Source: Thermosipho ferrireducens (lineage in GTDB: Bacteria; Thermotogota; Thermotogae; Thermotogales; Fervidobacteriaceae). From it: a stretch of 64,000 bases of DNA. The notes under the pieces were generated by a model. It saw only the letters and a program-made list of their open reading frames with translations, made no database searches and was not told the DNA's origin. A program made the translations under genes and the position numbers. The stretch is taken from NCBI RefSeq assembly GCF_017358165.1, contig NZ_CP071446.1, positions 682,001-746,000 of the forward strand, read 5' to 3'. Of this stretch, positions 7,863 to 17,800 are shown piece after piece (the first letter of the stretch is position 1; each line of letters begins with the position of its first letter).

Positions 7863-8619
7863 TATCTATTATTAGATCCCCTTTCAAAGGAGCAAGAAAT
7901 TTGATGCCTCCGAAGAAATTAAAAGAATTGTTGCTGTTATCATAATATGAATAAATATAAGAGAATCCTCTAAACTCGTTTAGTTTGAAAAATTTTCTAA
8001 TACCACCATTGATCAGTAATTGGGAAAAATCTCTGGTTCCAATTCCTATGAGTACCCCTTCTTCAAGAGAACGATCTAATGGATATAAATACCCAATCAT
8101 GTGAGAGTTGTTTATGCTTATGTAGTAGCCTGAATATGTTCCATATTTGAGGAAATATCTGGAAAATGAGTAAGAAAAGGTCTGATCTTTCCTGAAAGAA
8201 AAGCTTTCAGTGTTTAAAACCAGAGGACCTATTGTATAAAAAGTTCTTGAAGATCTGGAAAAAAAGGAAAAATTGTTTGAAACAAATACCTCTATATTCT
8301 GAGAAGAAATGGGAAGATTTATGTTTTCATAAGCGATGGAGACGTATCCACCAAAGATGTTTCCAACGAATATAGCTGTATCAAGGAAAAATTTTTCAGA
8401 GATTTTTTTTATTTTCAAGAATCCTATTTGAGCTTCTGTATAACTAAACTTGCTGGTAGAGTATCCTATACCTATTCCAAAGTAACTATCTTCATTAAAA
8501 ATCATGCCAAATGGGGCATGATATAACATAACTGTGTTATCAAAGAATCTAAAAGAACCACCCAATACTACGGTTACTATCAAAGTGGTAATTATAATTA
8601 TTAGCATCTTAATCTTCAT
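7831..8619 (-). CDS. Putative outer-membrane beta-barrel protein
   Basis: With an ATG at 8619 the protein is 262 residues. This start lies four bases after the gatB stop and uses the GAGGG at the end of gatB as Shine-Dalgarno; a TTG ten codons upstream inside gatB has no good site. The N-terminus MKIKMLIIIITTLIVTVVLGG is a signal peptide or anchor. The remainder is rich in alternating aromatic/hydrophobic strands (YSFSRYFLKYGTYSGYYISI, NSFNFFGGIKF) and ends VSFRISW. A C-terminal aromatic residue is typical of barrel proteins recognised by BamA, which is encoded in the same block. No homologue recognised. Its 3' end overlaps hemW by 32 bp. Confidence 0.6.
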   Translation of the reverse strand: MKIKMLIIIITTLIVTVVLGGSFRFFDNTVMLYHAPFGMIFNEDSYFGIGIGYSTSKFSYTEAQIGFLKIKKISEKFFLDTAIFVGNIFGGYVSIAYENINLPISSQNIEVFVSNNFSFFSRSSRTFYTIGPLVLNTESFSFRKDQTFSYSFSRYFLKYGTYSGYYISINNSHMIGYLYPLDRSLEEGVLIGIGTRDFSQLLINGGIRKFFKLNEFRGFSYIYSYYDNSNNSFNFFGGIKFLAPLKGDLIIDNGKVSFRISW

Positions 8620-8623
8620 GTTC

Positions 8624-10054
8624 TCAGCCCTCGAGTAATTTTTTTGCAATTTTATTTACAACTTTTGGATCAGCTTTTCCCTTTGTTTCTTTCATAACTC
8701 CACCTACAAAGAATCCCAGAAGACCAGTTTTGCCATTTTTGTACGCTTCCACTTTATCAGGATTTTCAGCTATCATTTTTTCTAAAATTGTTTTTATAAG
8801 AGTTTCATCACTAACCATTTTTAGGCCTTGATTTTCTACTATTTTTGAAGGAGCTTCTCCAGTTTTTATGACCTGCTCAAACACATTTTTAGCTATGTTT
8901 CTGGAGATTTCCCCTTTTTTTATTAACGCAAATAAGTCTGCGAAATGTTCTGGTTTAATTTTCAAAGAGCCAAAGTCATCTTCGGGAGTTATGTATCTTA
9001 AAAGTTCTGTTATAATCCAGTTTGCAGTTTCCCTACTATCCTGAGTTTGTTTTACACAGTTTTCGTAGTAATCAGCGAGCTGACGAGATGATGTCAAAAT
9101 GGTTGCTTCATAATCTCCCAGAGAATACTGTGTCTTAAAACGCTGTAATTTCTCAGCAGGAAGTTCCGGTAGTTTTTCTTTGACTTGCATAATGAACTCC
9201 TCTGAGAGTATAACTGGTGGAATGTCTGGTTCTGGGAAATATCTATAGTCATTTGCTTCTTCTTTGCTTCTCATAGAAATAGTGATTTTTCTGGATAAAT
9301 CCCAGCCGCGCGTTTCTCGAGGAACTTCCTCTCCTTTTTCCATTAATTTTACTATCCTGTCGTATTCGTATTCTAAAGCTTTTTCTACGAATTTAAAGGA
9401 GTTCATATTTTTGACTTCCACTTTGTTACTCTGGTTCTTGTTTTTTGTGTTAACTACAGATATATTGGCATCACAGCGAAGAGCGCCTTTTTCCATATCA
9501 CCGGTACTTACACCAATATATCTTAGAAGCTGTCGCAGCTTTTCAAGAAATTCCCTTGCTTCCTGAGGAGATTCAATGTCTGGTTCGGTAACTATTTCTG
9601 CAAGTGGAATACCGCATCTATTCATATCAACAAGTGAATGTGAAGCTTCGGTTATTGTTTCAGATGAATGCAATAATTTTCCAGCATCTTCTTCAAGATG
9701 GATTCTTCTTATTCGTATTCTTTTTCCATTAATTTCCATGTATCCATTTGTGGCAAGCGGGTAGAAAAATTGGGTAATCTGGTAACCTTTTGGAAGATCC
9801 GGGTAAAAATAATTTTTTCTATCAAATCTTGAATATTCGTGAATATCACAGTTGAGTGCCGTTGCAAGAAGCACTCCATATTCAAACATTTCAAGAGAGG
9901 GTACTGGAAGAGCGCCTGGTTGACCTGTACAGACAGGACATATAGCTGTGTTTGGTTCTAATTCAAAAACATTGGAAGAACAGGAACAAAAAGCTTTAGT
10001 TTTAGTGTTTAATTGTACGTGTATTTCAAGTCCTATAACAGGTTTGTAGCTCAT
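8624..10054 (-). CDS. gatB: Asp-tRNA(Asn)/Glu-tRNA(Gln) amidotransferase subunit B
   Basis: A 476-residue protein matching GatB throughout: [18 protein letters not shown] near the start, the zinc-type [20 protein letters not shown] (cysteines near 23, 25, 40, 43), [19 protein letters not shown], the HLEEDAGK loop that binds the Asp/Glu-t[14 protein letters not shown], and a C-terminal helical YqeY-like tRNA-binding domain. With GatA and GatC it transamidates misacylated Glu-tRNA(Gln) and Asp-tRNA(Asn). It overlaps gatA by four bases. No gatC lies next to it in this window, so the small third subunit must be elsewhere. Confidence 0.97.
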   Translation of the reverse strand: MSYKPVIGLEIHVQLNTKTKAFCSCSSNVFELEPNTAICPVCTGQPGALPVPSLEMFEYGVLLATALNCDIHEYSRFDRKNYFYPDLPKGYQITQFFYPLATNGYMEINGKRIRIRRIHLEEDAGKLLHSSETITEASHSLVDMNRCGIPLAEIVTEPDIESPQEAREFLEKLRQLLRYIGVSTGDMEKGALRCDANISVVNTKNKNQSNKVEVKNMNSFKFVEKALEYEYDRIVKLMEKGEEVPRETRGWDLSRKITISMRSKEEANDYRYFPEPDIPPVILSEEFIMQVKEKLPELPAEKLQRFKTQYSLGDYEATILTSSRQLADYYENCVKQTQDSRETANWIITELLRYITPEDDFGSLKIKPEHFADLFALIKKGEISRNIAKNVFEQVIKTGEAPSKIVENQGLKMVSDETLIKTILEKMIAENPDKVEAYKNGKTGLLGFFVGGVMKETKGKADPKVVNKIAKKLLEG

Positions 10055-11472
10055 TTTTCTTCCTCCTCTAACGGTGTAGGAAATCTTCCGTTTGTATTGT
10101 AAGGAGATGTCTGCTCAATAAAATCAGCAAATCCAAGAACTTTCGCATCATCAAAGCGCTTTCCAATAATCTGCATTCCAACTGGCAGATTATTAGAAAA
10201 ACCGAACGGAATACTTATTGCTGGCAAACCTGCGAGATTTGCTGGAATAGTGAAAATATCCATCATATAGTAAACGAGAGGGTCTTTTATTTCGCCAATT
10301 TTAAAAGCTGTAATAGGTGAGGTAGGAGTTATCAGAAAATCGTAATTCGATAAAATTTCATTTATTTTACTGGAAATTTTACGTCTAACTTTTTGTGCAC
10401 GTTCAAAGTATGCATCATAATAAGCTGCGCTGAGTGTAAATGTTCCTATCATTATTCTTCTAATAACCTCTGGTCCAAATCCGTTTTTTCTGGTTTCCAG
10501 ATAAGTCTCTAACAATCCTTCCTTTTCTTCTCTTAAGCCATATCGTATGCCATCAAATCTTGAAAGGTTTGAGCTTACCTCTGCGGGGGCAATTATATAG
10601 TATGTTGCTACAGCATATTTTAACTCGGGAAAATTGATCTTTTTAACAGAGATTTCAAGAGATTCCAGAAATTTGATAAATTCTTCAAATTTTCTGGCAA
10701 TTTCATTATCTATTCCTTCGGCAAAAACCTCTTCCGGGTATGCAACGCAAATGTTTTTAAAATTTTTGCCAATGTATTTTGAAAAGTCTATTTGTTTTTC
10801 AACAGTTGTAGCATCACGCGGGTCCTTTCCGGAAATTATTTGTGTTAAAAGAGCAGCGTCCTCTACAGTTTTTGTTATAGGACCGATTTGATCAAGCGAT
10901 GAAGCAAAAGCAATCAATCCATATCTTGAAACCAGTCCGTATGTGGGTTTAAATCCCACTACGCCGCAAAATGCGGCCGGTTGCCTGATAGAACCTCCTG
11001 TATCGCTACCCAGTGCTGCCACCACTTCTCCGCTGGCAACAGCGGCCGCAGACCCCCCGCTGCTCCCCCCAGCTACACGATCTAAATCCCAGGGATTTCT
11101 GGTTGTATAAAAAGCGGAATATTCTGTACTTGTACCCATTGCAAATTCGTCCAGATTTGTTTTTCCAACAATTGAAAAACCTGCTTTTTTGAGTTTTTCA
11201 ACAACAGTTGCATCATAAGGAGAAACAAATGTTTCAAGTATTTTTGAACCACAGGTGGTTTTCATCTCTTTTACTACAATGTTATCTTTGATAGCCAATG
11301 GAATTCCAGAAAAGTTTCCTGGAACGTCCTGAGCGTTTTCGTTTACAGTTATAAACGCCTTTATGTTTTTATCCAGCTCGTTGATAGTTTCAATAGCATC
11401 TTTTACAAAGGATTTTTTTGCTTTTAGAGCATCTTTTATAGAAAGTTTTCTATATTCATTGCTGCTTGCCAA
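10051..11472 (-). CDS. gatA: Asp-tRNA(Asn)/Glu-tRNA(Gln) amidotransferase subunit A
   Basis: A 473-residue amidase-signature protein. The catalytic triad regions are evident: IPLAIKDNI (Lys), [14 protein letters not shown] (Ser) and the glycine/serine-rich [12 protein letters not shown]. It hydrolyses glutamine and channels ammonia to GatB. The start is a TTG at 11472, preceded by GGAGGTGTTTTAG, which is optimally spaced; the next Met is far inside the conserved region. It is the first of a gatA-gatB pair joined by a 4-bp overlap, with a 26-bp gap to the exported protein gene upstream in the transcript. Confidence 0.97.
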   Translation of the reverse strand: MASSNEYRKLSIKDALKAKKSFVKDAIETINELDKNIKAFITVNENAQDVPGNFSGIPLAIKDNIVVKEMKTTCGSKILETFVSPYDATVVEKLKKAGFSIVGKTNLDEFAMGTSTEYSAFYTTRNPWDLDRVAGGSSGGSAAAVASGEVVAALGSDTGGSIRQPAAFCGVVGFKPTYGLVSRYGLIAFASSLDQIGPITKTVEDAALLTQIISGKDPRDATTVEKQIDFSKYIGKNFKNICVAYPEEVFAEGIDNEIARKFEEFIKFLESLEISVKKINFPELKYAVATYYIIAPAEVSSNLSRFDGIRYGLREEKEGLLETYLETRKNGFGPEVIRRIMIGTFTLSAAYYDAYFERAQKVRRKISSKINEILSNYDFLITPTSPITAFKIGEIKDPLVYYMMDIFTIPANLAGLPAISIPFGFSNNLPVGMQIIGKRFDDAKVLGFADFIEQTSPYNTNGRFPTPLEEEEK

Positions 11473-11498
11473 CTAAAACACCTCCAGAAAAGGTTGAA

Positions 11499-12713
11499 TT
11501 ATTTCATTACGGAATGTTGAACTATTTTTTTGTCCTCTATGTAAGTTGTGAACTTTATGTAGGAATCTGTTTCAACGCCTAAAAGATTAAATATCGTAGG
11601 TGATAAATTCCAGAATAGACCTGTTATATATTTTGGATCGTAATTTTCACTTAAGAATGTTTTGTCAGGCGTAATATATTCGCCGGGATTCTTTCCGTAA
11701 AATACAATTTTTTCGTTGTCCATTCTTATGTAGGCTATAGGTGTTCCCTGCTCAGTTGCGATAATACCATATTTTTCACCATTTATGGTTACAAAATCAG
11801 ATATTTCATCGCTTAATAAATCCCATGATGGGTTCTGGTAATACATTACTCCATAGACGTCGTAAGGGCCTTCAAATTCATTGCTTAATGAATTTATAAT
11901 TATCTGGCTAAAATCAGCGGATAGATACGCAGTTCCGTCAAATTCCTCTATGGATTTTATGTTAAGTTCATCTTTTGTAGCAATGCTTACACTATCTATG
12001 AGGGAGTAAAGAAACTCTGGAAGTTTTCTATTTATAAAGATCAAGAAATCACCACCGACATTTGGATCGGCGATTATATTTTTGCCTTTTGAGGCATTTA
12101 TTTCTTCCACAAGCGATGCTGATTCATCATTTAGCGGTGTTATTTCCTGATGGAAAATAAGAGTTTTTTCAGCGGCATTGGAGGTTATATATCCAGAACC
12201 ATTAAATTTATAAGGATCACTTTCAATATTTACATAGGTTACTCCCAGATAGCCTTTTGAGAGGTAGTCAGTAAAGTTTGCCGGTGGAGTTCCCCCTCCA
12301 TAATTATTTCCAAAAACAAAGTATCCATTTATCACATTGATTTCTTCTGGATAACTGTTCCCAGTGAAATTTTCGTATATTTCTTTTATTTTGTCTGGAT
12401 TTTTTGATGGACCAATGACAAAAACGATGTTGTCTTTATTACCGGCGATAAGTAATTCTTTAAAAATGTCAATATCGTCTAACGAATAATTTTGAGCCAT
12501 GAGTTGTTGTTGAATCATGCTTATTATCATACTTTCTAAACCAAGCTGGTTTGCAAGCACATCACCTGCGTTGGTTGATTTAAAGGCATTGTAGAGCTTC
12601 TCTATGTCTGGTGTGTAAAAAACAAATTCATAGTTTTGTGGAAGAAAGTCAAGAGCGTTTGAGAAAATGAGGGTAGAAATTATTAATATTCCAAGAATGA
12701 TTTTTTTTAACAT
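11499..12713 (-). CDS. Exported protein of unknown function
   Basis: A 404-residue protein with a clear signal peptide (MLKKIILGILIISTLIFSNA, cleavage likely after Ser18-Asn19-Ala20). The mature part starts with LDFLPQNYEFVFYTPDIEKLYNAFKSTNAGDVLANQLG. It is a mixed alpha/beta sequence without cysteines or catalytic motifs that I can identify. The opening 'protein avoids being turned on by a threshold' type segment (VFYTPDIEKLYNAF...) is reminiscent of DUF3352-like periplasmic proteins, which I offer only as a lead. It lies six bases downstream of the AlaX-like gene, with a good GGAGGTGAAC site, and upstream of gatA. Confidence 0.65.
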   Translation of the reverse strand: MLKKIILGILIISTLIFSNALDFLPQNYEFVFYTPDIEKLYNAFKSTNAGDVLANQLGLESMIISMIQQQLMAQNYSLDDIDIFKELLIAGNKDNIVFVIGPSKNPDKIKEIYENFTGNSYPEEINVINGYFVFGNNYGGGTPPANFTDYLSKGYLGVTYVNIESDPYKFNGSGYITSNAAEKTLIFHQEITPLNDESASLVEEINASKGKNIIADPNVGGDFLIFINRKLPEFLYSLIDSVSIATKDELNIKSIEEFDGTAYLSADFSQIIINSLSNEFEGPYDVYGVMYYQNPSWDLLSDEISDFVTINGEKYGIIATEQGTPIAYIRMDNEKIVFYGKNPGEYITPDKTFLSENYDPKYITGLFWNLSPTIFNLLGVETDSYIKFTTYIEDKKIVQHSVMK

Positions 12714-12719
12714 AATAGT

Positions 12720-13853
12720 TCACCTCCGGATAGTATGTTCTTTAATAAAATCGATTAAATGATTTGCGTGAATGGTTTTTGAAAAAATATAAGTGCCTTT
12801 GAAATCGTTCCCTCCACCTTTTCCACCAAAATTTTCCACAATGTTTCTGATGATCTTTCCACATTTAAACATTTTAGTGTTTGTTGATGTAAAATGATAT
12901 TTGTTTCCATCAAAGATTATAAGTAAAGAATCTTTTTTTCCGAAATGTTTTGGGATGAAACGTGCTACGGTTTCATTTGTTTCACAAAAAAAGATGTTCT
13001 CACTGGAATAAGGTGCGAGATCTTTAGCAATTGTTTTTGCAATTTCTTCAGAAAGGGCATCTATTTTTGCTGAAAGTGTTTTTACATCAGATAATAATTT
13101 TTCTGTTCTTGGGATAAGTTCCGATATTGATGAAGTTAAGGTCTGTGAGAGTTTCCTGAGTATCCTGTTATATTCGTAAAAATATTCAAGTGCTTTGTTG
13201 CCTGCCACAAAATATAACCTTGTTAAATTTCCTTTGACCTTTTCAGTTTTAAGGATTTTTATCAATCCTATTTCTCCTGTATTTTTTACATGATAACCTC
13301 CGCAGGGGGAATAATCAAAGTTGTCAATTTTTACAATTCTTATGGGTTCTTTTACCTTTTCACTTATTCTCTTTCTTAAAGGAAGTTTGTTTGCATCTTC
13401 TTTATTTAATGTAAGAATCTCTACTGGAATACATGCCTGAATTAGTTCGTTGCTTTTATCTTCAACCTCTTTTAAAACGGAATCTACAATAAAAGGAATG
13501 TCTAAATCTATTGTAGAGTAATCTTCACCCATGTGAAAACTCACAGTAGGAATGTCTGCTATTTCTATTAATGAAGCAGATAATATATGTTGTCCAGTAT
13601 GATGCTGAGCGATGAATTTTTGCCTTCTAATATCTATTACAACCTGATGTTTTCCCGGGGCAATTGGTTTGTCAATTTCACAAACATAGAAATCTTCCTT
13701 TTGAAAAACTTTTAAGACTTTTGCAGGGCCAATCATGCCCCTGTCTCCAAGCTGTCCACCTTTCCCATCGGGATAAAAAACAGAGTCTTTTGAAAATGCC
13801 AGAAATGAGTTGTTCTTTTTTTCTACTTTTAGTATGTTTACATAACTTTCCAA
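12720..13853 (-). CDS. Stand-alone alanyl-tRNA editing protein (AlaX-type, long form)
   Basis: A 377-residue protein homologous to the editing and C-terminal regions of alanyl-tRNA synthetase, without the aminoacylation core. The metal site is intact: H85-x3-H89 (HHTGQH) and C184-x3-H188 (CGGYH). A coiled linker (about 225-270) leads to a DHHA1-like C-terminal domain ending GGKGGGNDFKGTYIF. Such AlaX proteins deacylate Ser- or Gly-tRNA(Ala) in trans. The start is a TTG at 13853 with AAAGGGG seven bases upstream. A terminator hairpin lies just after the upstream bamA gene, so this gene probably begins a new transcript. Confidence 0.9.
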   Translation of the reverse strand: MESYVNILKVEKKNNSFLAFSKDSVFYPDGKGGQLGDRGMIGPAKVLKVFQKEDFYVCEIDKPIAPGKHQVVIDIRRQKFIAQHHTGQHILSASLIEIADIPTVSFHMGEDYSTIDLDIPFIVDSVLKEVEDKSNELIQACIPVEILTLNKEDANKLPLRKRISEKVKEPIRIVKIDNFDYSPCGGYHVKNTGEIGLIKILKTEKVKGNLTRLYFVAGNKALEYFYEYNRILRKLSQTLTSSISELIPRTEKLLSDVKTLSAKIDALSEEIAKTIAKDLAPYSSENIFFCETNETVARFIPKHFGKKDSLLIIFDGNKYHFTSTNTKMFKCGKIIRNIVENFGGKGGGNDFKGTYIFSKTIHANHLIDFIKEHTIRR

Positions 13854-13898
13854 ATAGTCAACCCCTTTCTCTACACGATTTTATCACAAACCCCTGTT

Positions 13899-13940
13899 AA
13901 AAAAGAAAATCAAAAGCATTCTGATTGAATAATTAGAATG
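13899..13940 (-). terminator. Probable intrinsic terminator of the bamA transcript
   Basis: An inverted repeat with 10-bp arms and a single mismatch (13917-13926 and 13931-13940, loop of four) overlaps the bamA stop codon. On the minus strand it is followed by GCTTTTGATTTTCTTTTTT, a long U-rich tail. It separates bamA from the AlaX-like gene. Confidence 0.6.
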
Positions 13941-16209
13941 TTTTTCCCATTAAGAAGAAAAAGTTCCATTTATTTTGTTCAAATAAATATGCTTCACCTA
14001 CACGTATGAGGCCAAACATTGGAACCTGCAAGCCAAGTTCTATTCCTCCGGTCCATTTCCATGGGGCAGTCAAATAAGACTCTCCAGCTGTACCTGTATC
14101 GGCAAAGGCTGCTATGTAATAAGGTGTTTGAGATTCTTTATCAACATAACGTATTTCAAAACTTGCTAATGCAACCATTTTTCCAGAGAGTTCCAATCCT
14201 CTTATTCCATTTAGTCCGGATAGATAATTAACAAGATTTTCACCAGAATCCTGAAAGATTTGTGCTCCATAAATTCTTCCCGCTAAACTGAAATTGGTAT
14301 CTTTTATTGGAACGTGGAGGCTTACATCTTCCTGTAATTTCCATGCAACGGGAGCATCTCCATCTATTCTAAAGTATTTTTGGACAAGTGAGGAGAAATA
14401 AAATCCTTTTGTGGGTATTATAAGATCGTCGAGGTTTTCATACGCATACCCAAAAATTGCATATGCGCTTGTATATTTTGAAGTTGTGGTGTTTGTTAAT
14501 GTTTCTGTAGAACCTGACGTTGTTGTTGAAACGGTAGTTTCGTAATTCTTTAAAGAAACACCAGCACCAAATGAAAAAGTATTATTGTTAATTTTTAAAG
14601 TGCTAAGGGAAATACTCCCTGAAATTTTTGTAAGATTTGTTGATGTTTCGGTTGTTTTTGTGGAGTCCTCTGATAGAATGTACACCGTTGTTGAATCTGT
14701 TGTTGAGGAAAGATTATAGGAAATTTTACCAGAGAGTTTCAGTGGTAAATTGTTTGGTTTTCTTATTCCGTATTCAAGACTTATATTTTTTGAATTAACT
14801 CCAAGGTTTATAGAAGAACTTATAGTTTGTCCAAAGCCTACAGGATTAATAGCGCTTATCTGTACTTGAGCTGCGAATCCTTCGTACCACGGTTTTCCCT
14901 CAACAGGTCCCCATGTACCTCCGCCAAGAAAATTGAATTTTTTCTCTTTTTCGGTTAGTATAAGTGTTGTATTTAATGTGTTTGTACCTTCTGGAGTTAT
15001 ATCAAAGTCTATATTATCAAAGTATTGTAATTTGTAAATTTCAATATATGTTTCCTGCAGTGCCTTTTTGTTTGCAAAATCGCCCGATTTTATTTTTATC
15101 AGGTCATCAAAAGTGTATAGTTTTGTTCTTGTGTTTCCTGAAACAGTTACTTTGCCAAATTTCATTTCCACAACGTTGATTAGAAACACATTTTCCCTGA
15201 CATCAGCGGAAAGGTTAACAAAATAGGTGCCTTTATTGTATTTATCTTTTACTTTTTGTAAAATTTTTAACAGTTGAGCATTTGTATATGTTGCAGACGG
15301 AGTTGAACTTATATCGTCGAAGGTATAAATGCTGTTTCCTGTAATTTCTATCTTTTCAACGTATGTAGGGCTTCTTACAATGGTGTTTTGTACAACCAGT
15401 ATTTTTAAAATTTTTGCAGGTTTTTCACTGTCAACGGTTAGAAATTGTATATTTGTGTATGGGGAAAAATACACATAGTTGCTGAGTTGTTGAAAAATCG
15501 TTTGCAAATCTGAGGCTTTTGGGTAGTAGGATTTTTCGTCATCAAAGAAGCGTAATATTGGTCCTTTAGAAAGATAATTTTTATACCTTTTTACTTTTAT
15601 TTCATTATTGATTTTTTGAAATTCTTCTTCTAAACCTTTTATATTTCCAGAAAATTCCACATCATACAGTGCGTATTCTGTTACGCTAAAAGTTATGTTT
15701 TTTCCGTTAATTTTACCACTGATGTATACAAATGATTCGTCTTTGTTTTTTGAAAATACGTTACTAACAATATATCCCTGTTCTTTATAAAGTTCACTTA
15801 TGTTTTCAATACTTTTTTTGAATTGAACAAAACTAAACGCCTTGTTTTCTTCAAGGGTAATGGAAGCTTCAATTGTTTCTCTGTCAATAAGTCCTGCGCC
15901 GTTTATGTTTAAATTTATACTTTCTATAGGGGAATTTTCCGAAACTTTTATTACCAGGTCAATATTATTTCCAGAAGCTATTTTTGTATACTCAACTGAG
16001 GAAAAATAGCCAGTTGCCCTTACTTTTGATACGATATCTTCGATAGCATAGTCGTTAATATCAAGGTTTATGTAATCTTCATAATAACTTTCTAACTCTG
16101 CCTTTGGAACAGTTTTAAGACCTTCAAAAGTTACGGAGTTCAATACTTCACCCTGAACATAAAGAGAAAGTGTTAAAATGAATCCAATGATTAGAAATAA
16201 TTTTTTCAT
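13933..16209 (-). CDS. bamA: Outer-membrane assembly factor BamA/Omp85
   Basis: A 758-residue protein. A signal peptide (about 1-20, ending YVQG) is followed by several POTRA-like repeats, e.g. SVTFEGLKTVPKAELESYYEDY (about 24-45), VEKIEITGNSIYTFDDI and KVTVSGNTRTKLYTFDDLIKIKSGD. The C-terminal ~350 residues form the barrel, with GLNGIRGLELSG as the conserved (V/I)RGF-like lid-lock motif and a terminal aromatic (FFLMGKTF). BamA folds and inserts outer-membrane barrels, here presumably into the toga. Four bases overlap the ATPase gene upstream. Serine/threonine-rich loops near 520-560 are probably surface loops. Confidence 0.93.
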   Translation of the reverse strand: MKKLFLIIGFILTLSLYVQGEVLNSVTFEGLKTVPKAELESYYEDYINLDINDYAIEDIVSKVRATGYFSSVEYTKIASGNNIDLVIKVSENSPIESINLNINGAGLIDRETIEASITLEENKAFSFVQFKKSIENISELYKEQGYIVSNVFSKNKDESFVYISGKINGKNITFSVTEYALYDVEFSGNIKGLEEEFQKINNEIKVKRYKNYLSKGPILRFFDDEKSYYPKASDLQTIFQQLSNYVYFSPYTNIQFLTVDSEKPAKILKILVVQNTIVRSPTYVEKIEITGNSIYTFDDISSTPSATYTNAQLLKILQKVKDKYNKGTYFVNLSADVRENVFLINVVEMKFGKVTVSGNTRTKLYTFDDLIKIKSGDFANKKALQETYIEIYKLQYFDNIDFDITPEGTNTLNTTLILTEKEKKFNFLGGGTWGPVEGKPWYEGFAAQVQISAINPVGFGQTISSSINLGVNSKNISLEYGIRKPNNLPLKLSGKISYNLSSTTDSTTVYILSEDSTKTTETSTNLTKISGSISLSTLKINNNTFSFGAGVSLKNYETTVSTTTSGSTETLTNTTTSKYTSAYAIFGYAYENLDDLIIPTKGFYFSSLVQKYFRIDGDAPVAWKLQEDVSLHVPIKDTNFSLAGRIYGAQIFQDSGENLVNYLSGLNGIRGLELSGKMVALASFEIRYVDKESQTPYYIAAFADTGTAGESYLTAPWKWTGGIELGLQVPMFGLIRVGEAYLFEQNKWNFFFLMGKTF

Positions 16210-16760
16210 ATGTTATCCTCCCCATCTTTTAGCATTTTTTCTAATTCTTTTAAAAAATCTCCTAATAATTTCATTTTTGAAGGGGTGTTTATTTTTCCAA
16301 GGTGTTTTTCTATTGTACTGGAGTCAATTTCATAACAATCGTTTTCAAAACATCTTTTGATGTACCAATTTATTTCTTGATTCAGTAAAAGTGCAAAGAT
16401 AGTATCCACTAAATTTCCCACAGGTTGACAATCTATGTGTGATTTAAAAAATAGAGCCTTTATTGTTGTTCCCACACCTTTTTTACTTGTTAAATTCACA
16501 AAGCCACCGGTCATTTCCGTTGCCTGTTTTAAAAAAGGAAGCCCCAGACCGACCTTTCTTATTTTTTTAGACCTTGTAGTATAAAATGGATCGAATATCC
16601 TGGTTAAGATTTCTTCAGGGATACCTGGTCCATTATCTTCTACACAAAATTCGAATTTATCTCTGGTTTCATTTATTATAAGTTTTATATTGGTAGCTCC
16701 CGCTTTTATGGAATTTTCGACTATGTCATGTACATGGTCAGAGAGTGTTATAAGTCCCAT
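16206..16760 (-). CDS. Histidine-kinase-type ATPase domain protein (no kinase core)
   Basis: A 184-residue protein made mainly of a GHKL ATPase domain: N-box HDIVENSIKAGATNI (about 8-24), G1 box VEDNGPGIPEE (about 36-46), F box IFDPFYTTR, and G2 GLGLPFLKQATEMTGG. No dimerisation/phospho-acceptor His domain or receiver is present, so it is not a conventional kinase. It overlaps the PHP gene by 13 bp and is followed by bamA. The ATPase/PHP/DRTGG-like trio resembles genes that accompany electron-bifurcating [FeFe]-hydrogenases in Thermotogota and Clostridia, but no hydrogenase subunit is present in this window. Confidence 0.85.
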   Translation of the reverse strand: MGLITLSDHVHDIVENSIKAGATNIKLIINETRDKFEFCVEDNGPGIPEEILTRIFDPFYTTRSKKIRKVGLGLPFLKQATEMTGGFVNLTSKKGVGTTIKALFFKSHIDCQPVGNLVDTIFALLLNQEINWYIKRCFENDCYEIDSSTIEKHLGKINTPSKMKLLGDFLKELEKMLKDGEDNI

Positions 16761-17452
16761 ATAGTTTTCACCTTTCCCCTGACTAAAGCGTTAAAAAAAG
16801 AGTTTAAAGATAACTTTTCACATTCTATTATACTATACCTCGTGTTTAACTGGTTAAGAAAATGTGCATCAGAAGATGATAATGCAATGAGGCCTTTTTT
16901 TCTTATAAAGCCAAGCTCTTCTATTGTTGTAGCTTCTGCAATGTTTACAGGATGGTCTGGAATTAAACCAAGTTGATACATTACACCAAATTTTCTGTTT
17001 ATATGTGCATAAACAGGAACTCCATGATGTTTTAAGATAATTTCTATAACACTTTCAAGGGAGAGAGAAATTGGAAAACCAAGGGGAAGGTTCTCAAGGG
17101 CAGTAAATTTATCATTTTCATCTGTATATATCTGGTAACCAAATTTTTCGGGGTCATAATTAATTTCTGGAAGATTCTGGTACACTATTTCTGTAACTTT
17201 TTTTAGCTGGTTTATATCAGGGAAATATCCCAGAATATGGACGTCTTCTATTGTTTGTATTTCAATACCAGGTACTATAAGTTTTCTTTCGGCGGAGAAT
17301 TTTTTTGAAAAGGCTTCGACATTTCCACCTGAATTATGATCAGTAATAGCGGTGATTTCTGCTGAAAGTTTGGCAAGCTCAGAGGGCACCATACTTATAT
17401 CGGCACATGGTGATAAACAACTGTGAACATGTAAATCGCACTTGTATTGCAT
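16748..17452 (-). CDS. PHP-domain phosphoesterase-like protein
   Basis: A 234-residue PHP protein with the first metal motif DLHVHSCLSPC (residues 6-16), followed by AITDHNSGGNVEAF, VPGIEIQTIEDVHILGYF, VYAHINRKFG and SSSDAHFLNQL. These supply the His/Asp/Glu ligands of a trinuclear metal site. PHP proteins hydrolyse phosphoesters; stand-alone forms of about 230-290 residues include nucleoside-phosphate phosphatases, but the substrate here is unknown. The ATG at 17452 is three bases after the stop of the DRTGG-like gene and uses AAGG at a spacing of seven. It overlaps the ATPase gene downstream. Confidence 0.88.
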   Translation of the reverse strand: MQYKCDLHVHSCLSPCADISMVPSELAKLSAEITAITDHNSGGNVEAFSKKFSAERKLIVPGIEIQTIEDVHILGYFPDINQLKKVTEIVYQNLPEINYDPEKFGYQIYTDENDKFTALENLPLGFPISLSLESVIEIILKHHGVPVYAHINRKFGVMYQLGLIPDHPVNIAEATTIEELGFIRKKGLIALSSSDAHFLNQLNTRYSIIECEKLSLNSFFNALVRGKVKTIWDL

Positions 17453-17456
17453 TATA

Positions 17457-17786
17457 TTACCTTATGCCCAGCTGATATATTTTTCCTGAAACTACAAAGG
17501 CATTATCCCTGGATTTTATTAGAGAAATTCCTTCACTTTTTGCCTTTTCCACAGTTTCAGAAGGGAAGTTAAGATCATCACAGAGTATAATAGCTCTGAT
17601 TCCAACTAAAGAGGCGACGGCTATTATATTGACGTGGTTTTGCACAGTGATCCATATGGAATCGTTTTTTGCATTTTTCATAACAAGGCTCAATAAATCC
17701 CCGGTGTATGCGTGAATTATTTCACAATCATTACTTAAAAAAACAATTTCTGCATCAAGTGATGCTACAATATCTTTTAAATTCAC
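17457..17786 (-). CDS. DRTGG-domain-like protein
   Basis: A protein of 109 residues if started at GTG 17786, which has AAAGGACGTGAT at good spacing. An ATG at 17804 overlapping the previous stop (ATGA) would give 115. The pattern LKDIVASLDAEIVFLSNDCEIIHAYTGDLLSLVMKNAKNDSIWITVQNHVNIIAVASLVGIRAIILCDD matches small single-domain DRTGG proteins that accompany PHP and ATPase genes in hydrogenase loci. The fold is the regulatory domain also found in some phosphotransacetylases and CBS proteins. Its ligand is not known. Confidence 0.75.
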   Translation of the reverse strand: MNLKDIVASLDAEIVFLSNDCEIIHAYTGDLLSLVMKNAKNDSIWITVQNHVNIIAVASLVGIRAIILCDDLNFPSETVEKAKSEGISLIKSRDNAFVVSGKIYQLGIR

Positions 17787-17800
17787 AGTATCACGTCCTT

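Noticed and set aside
8501-8522. An 8-bp inverted repeat ATCATGCC/GGCATGAT inside the barrel-like gene
   Set aside because: It is short, within coding sequence, and has no U-tract or neighbouring feature that would give it a role.
16206-16760. Two-component kinase call for the GHKL ATPase
   Set aside because: It has no phospho-acceptor histidine domain, sensor or receiver partner; only the ATPase half is present.
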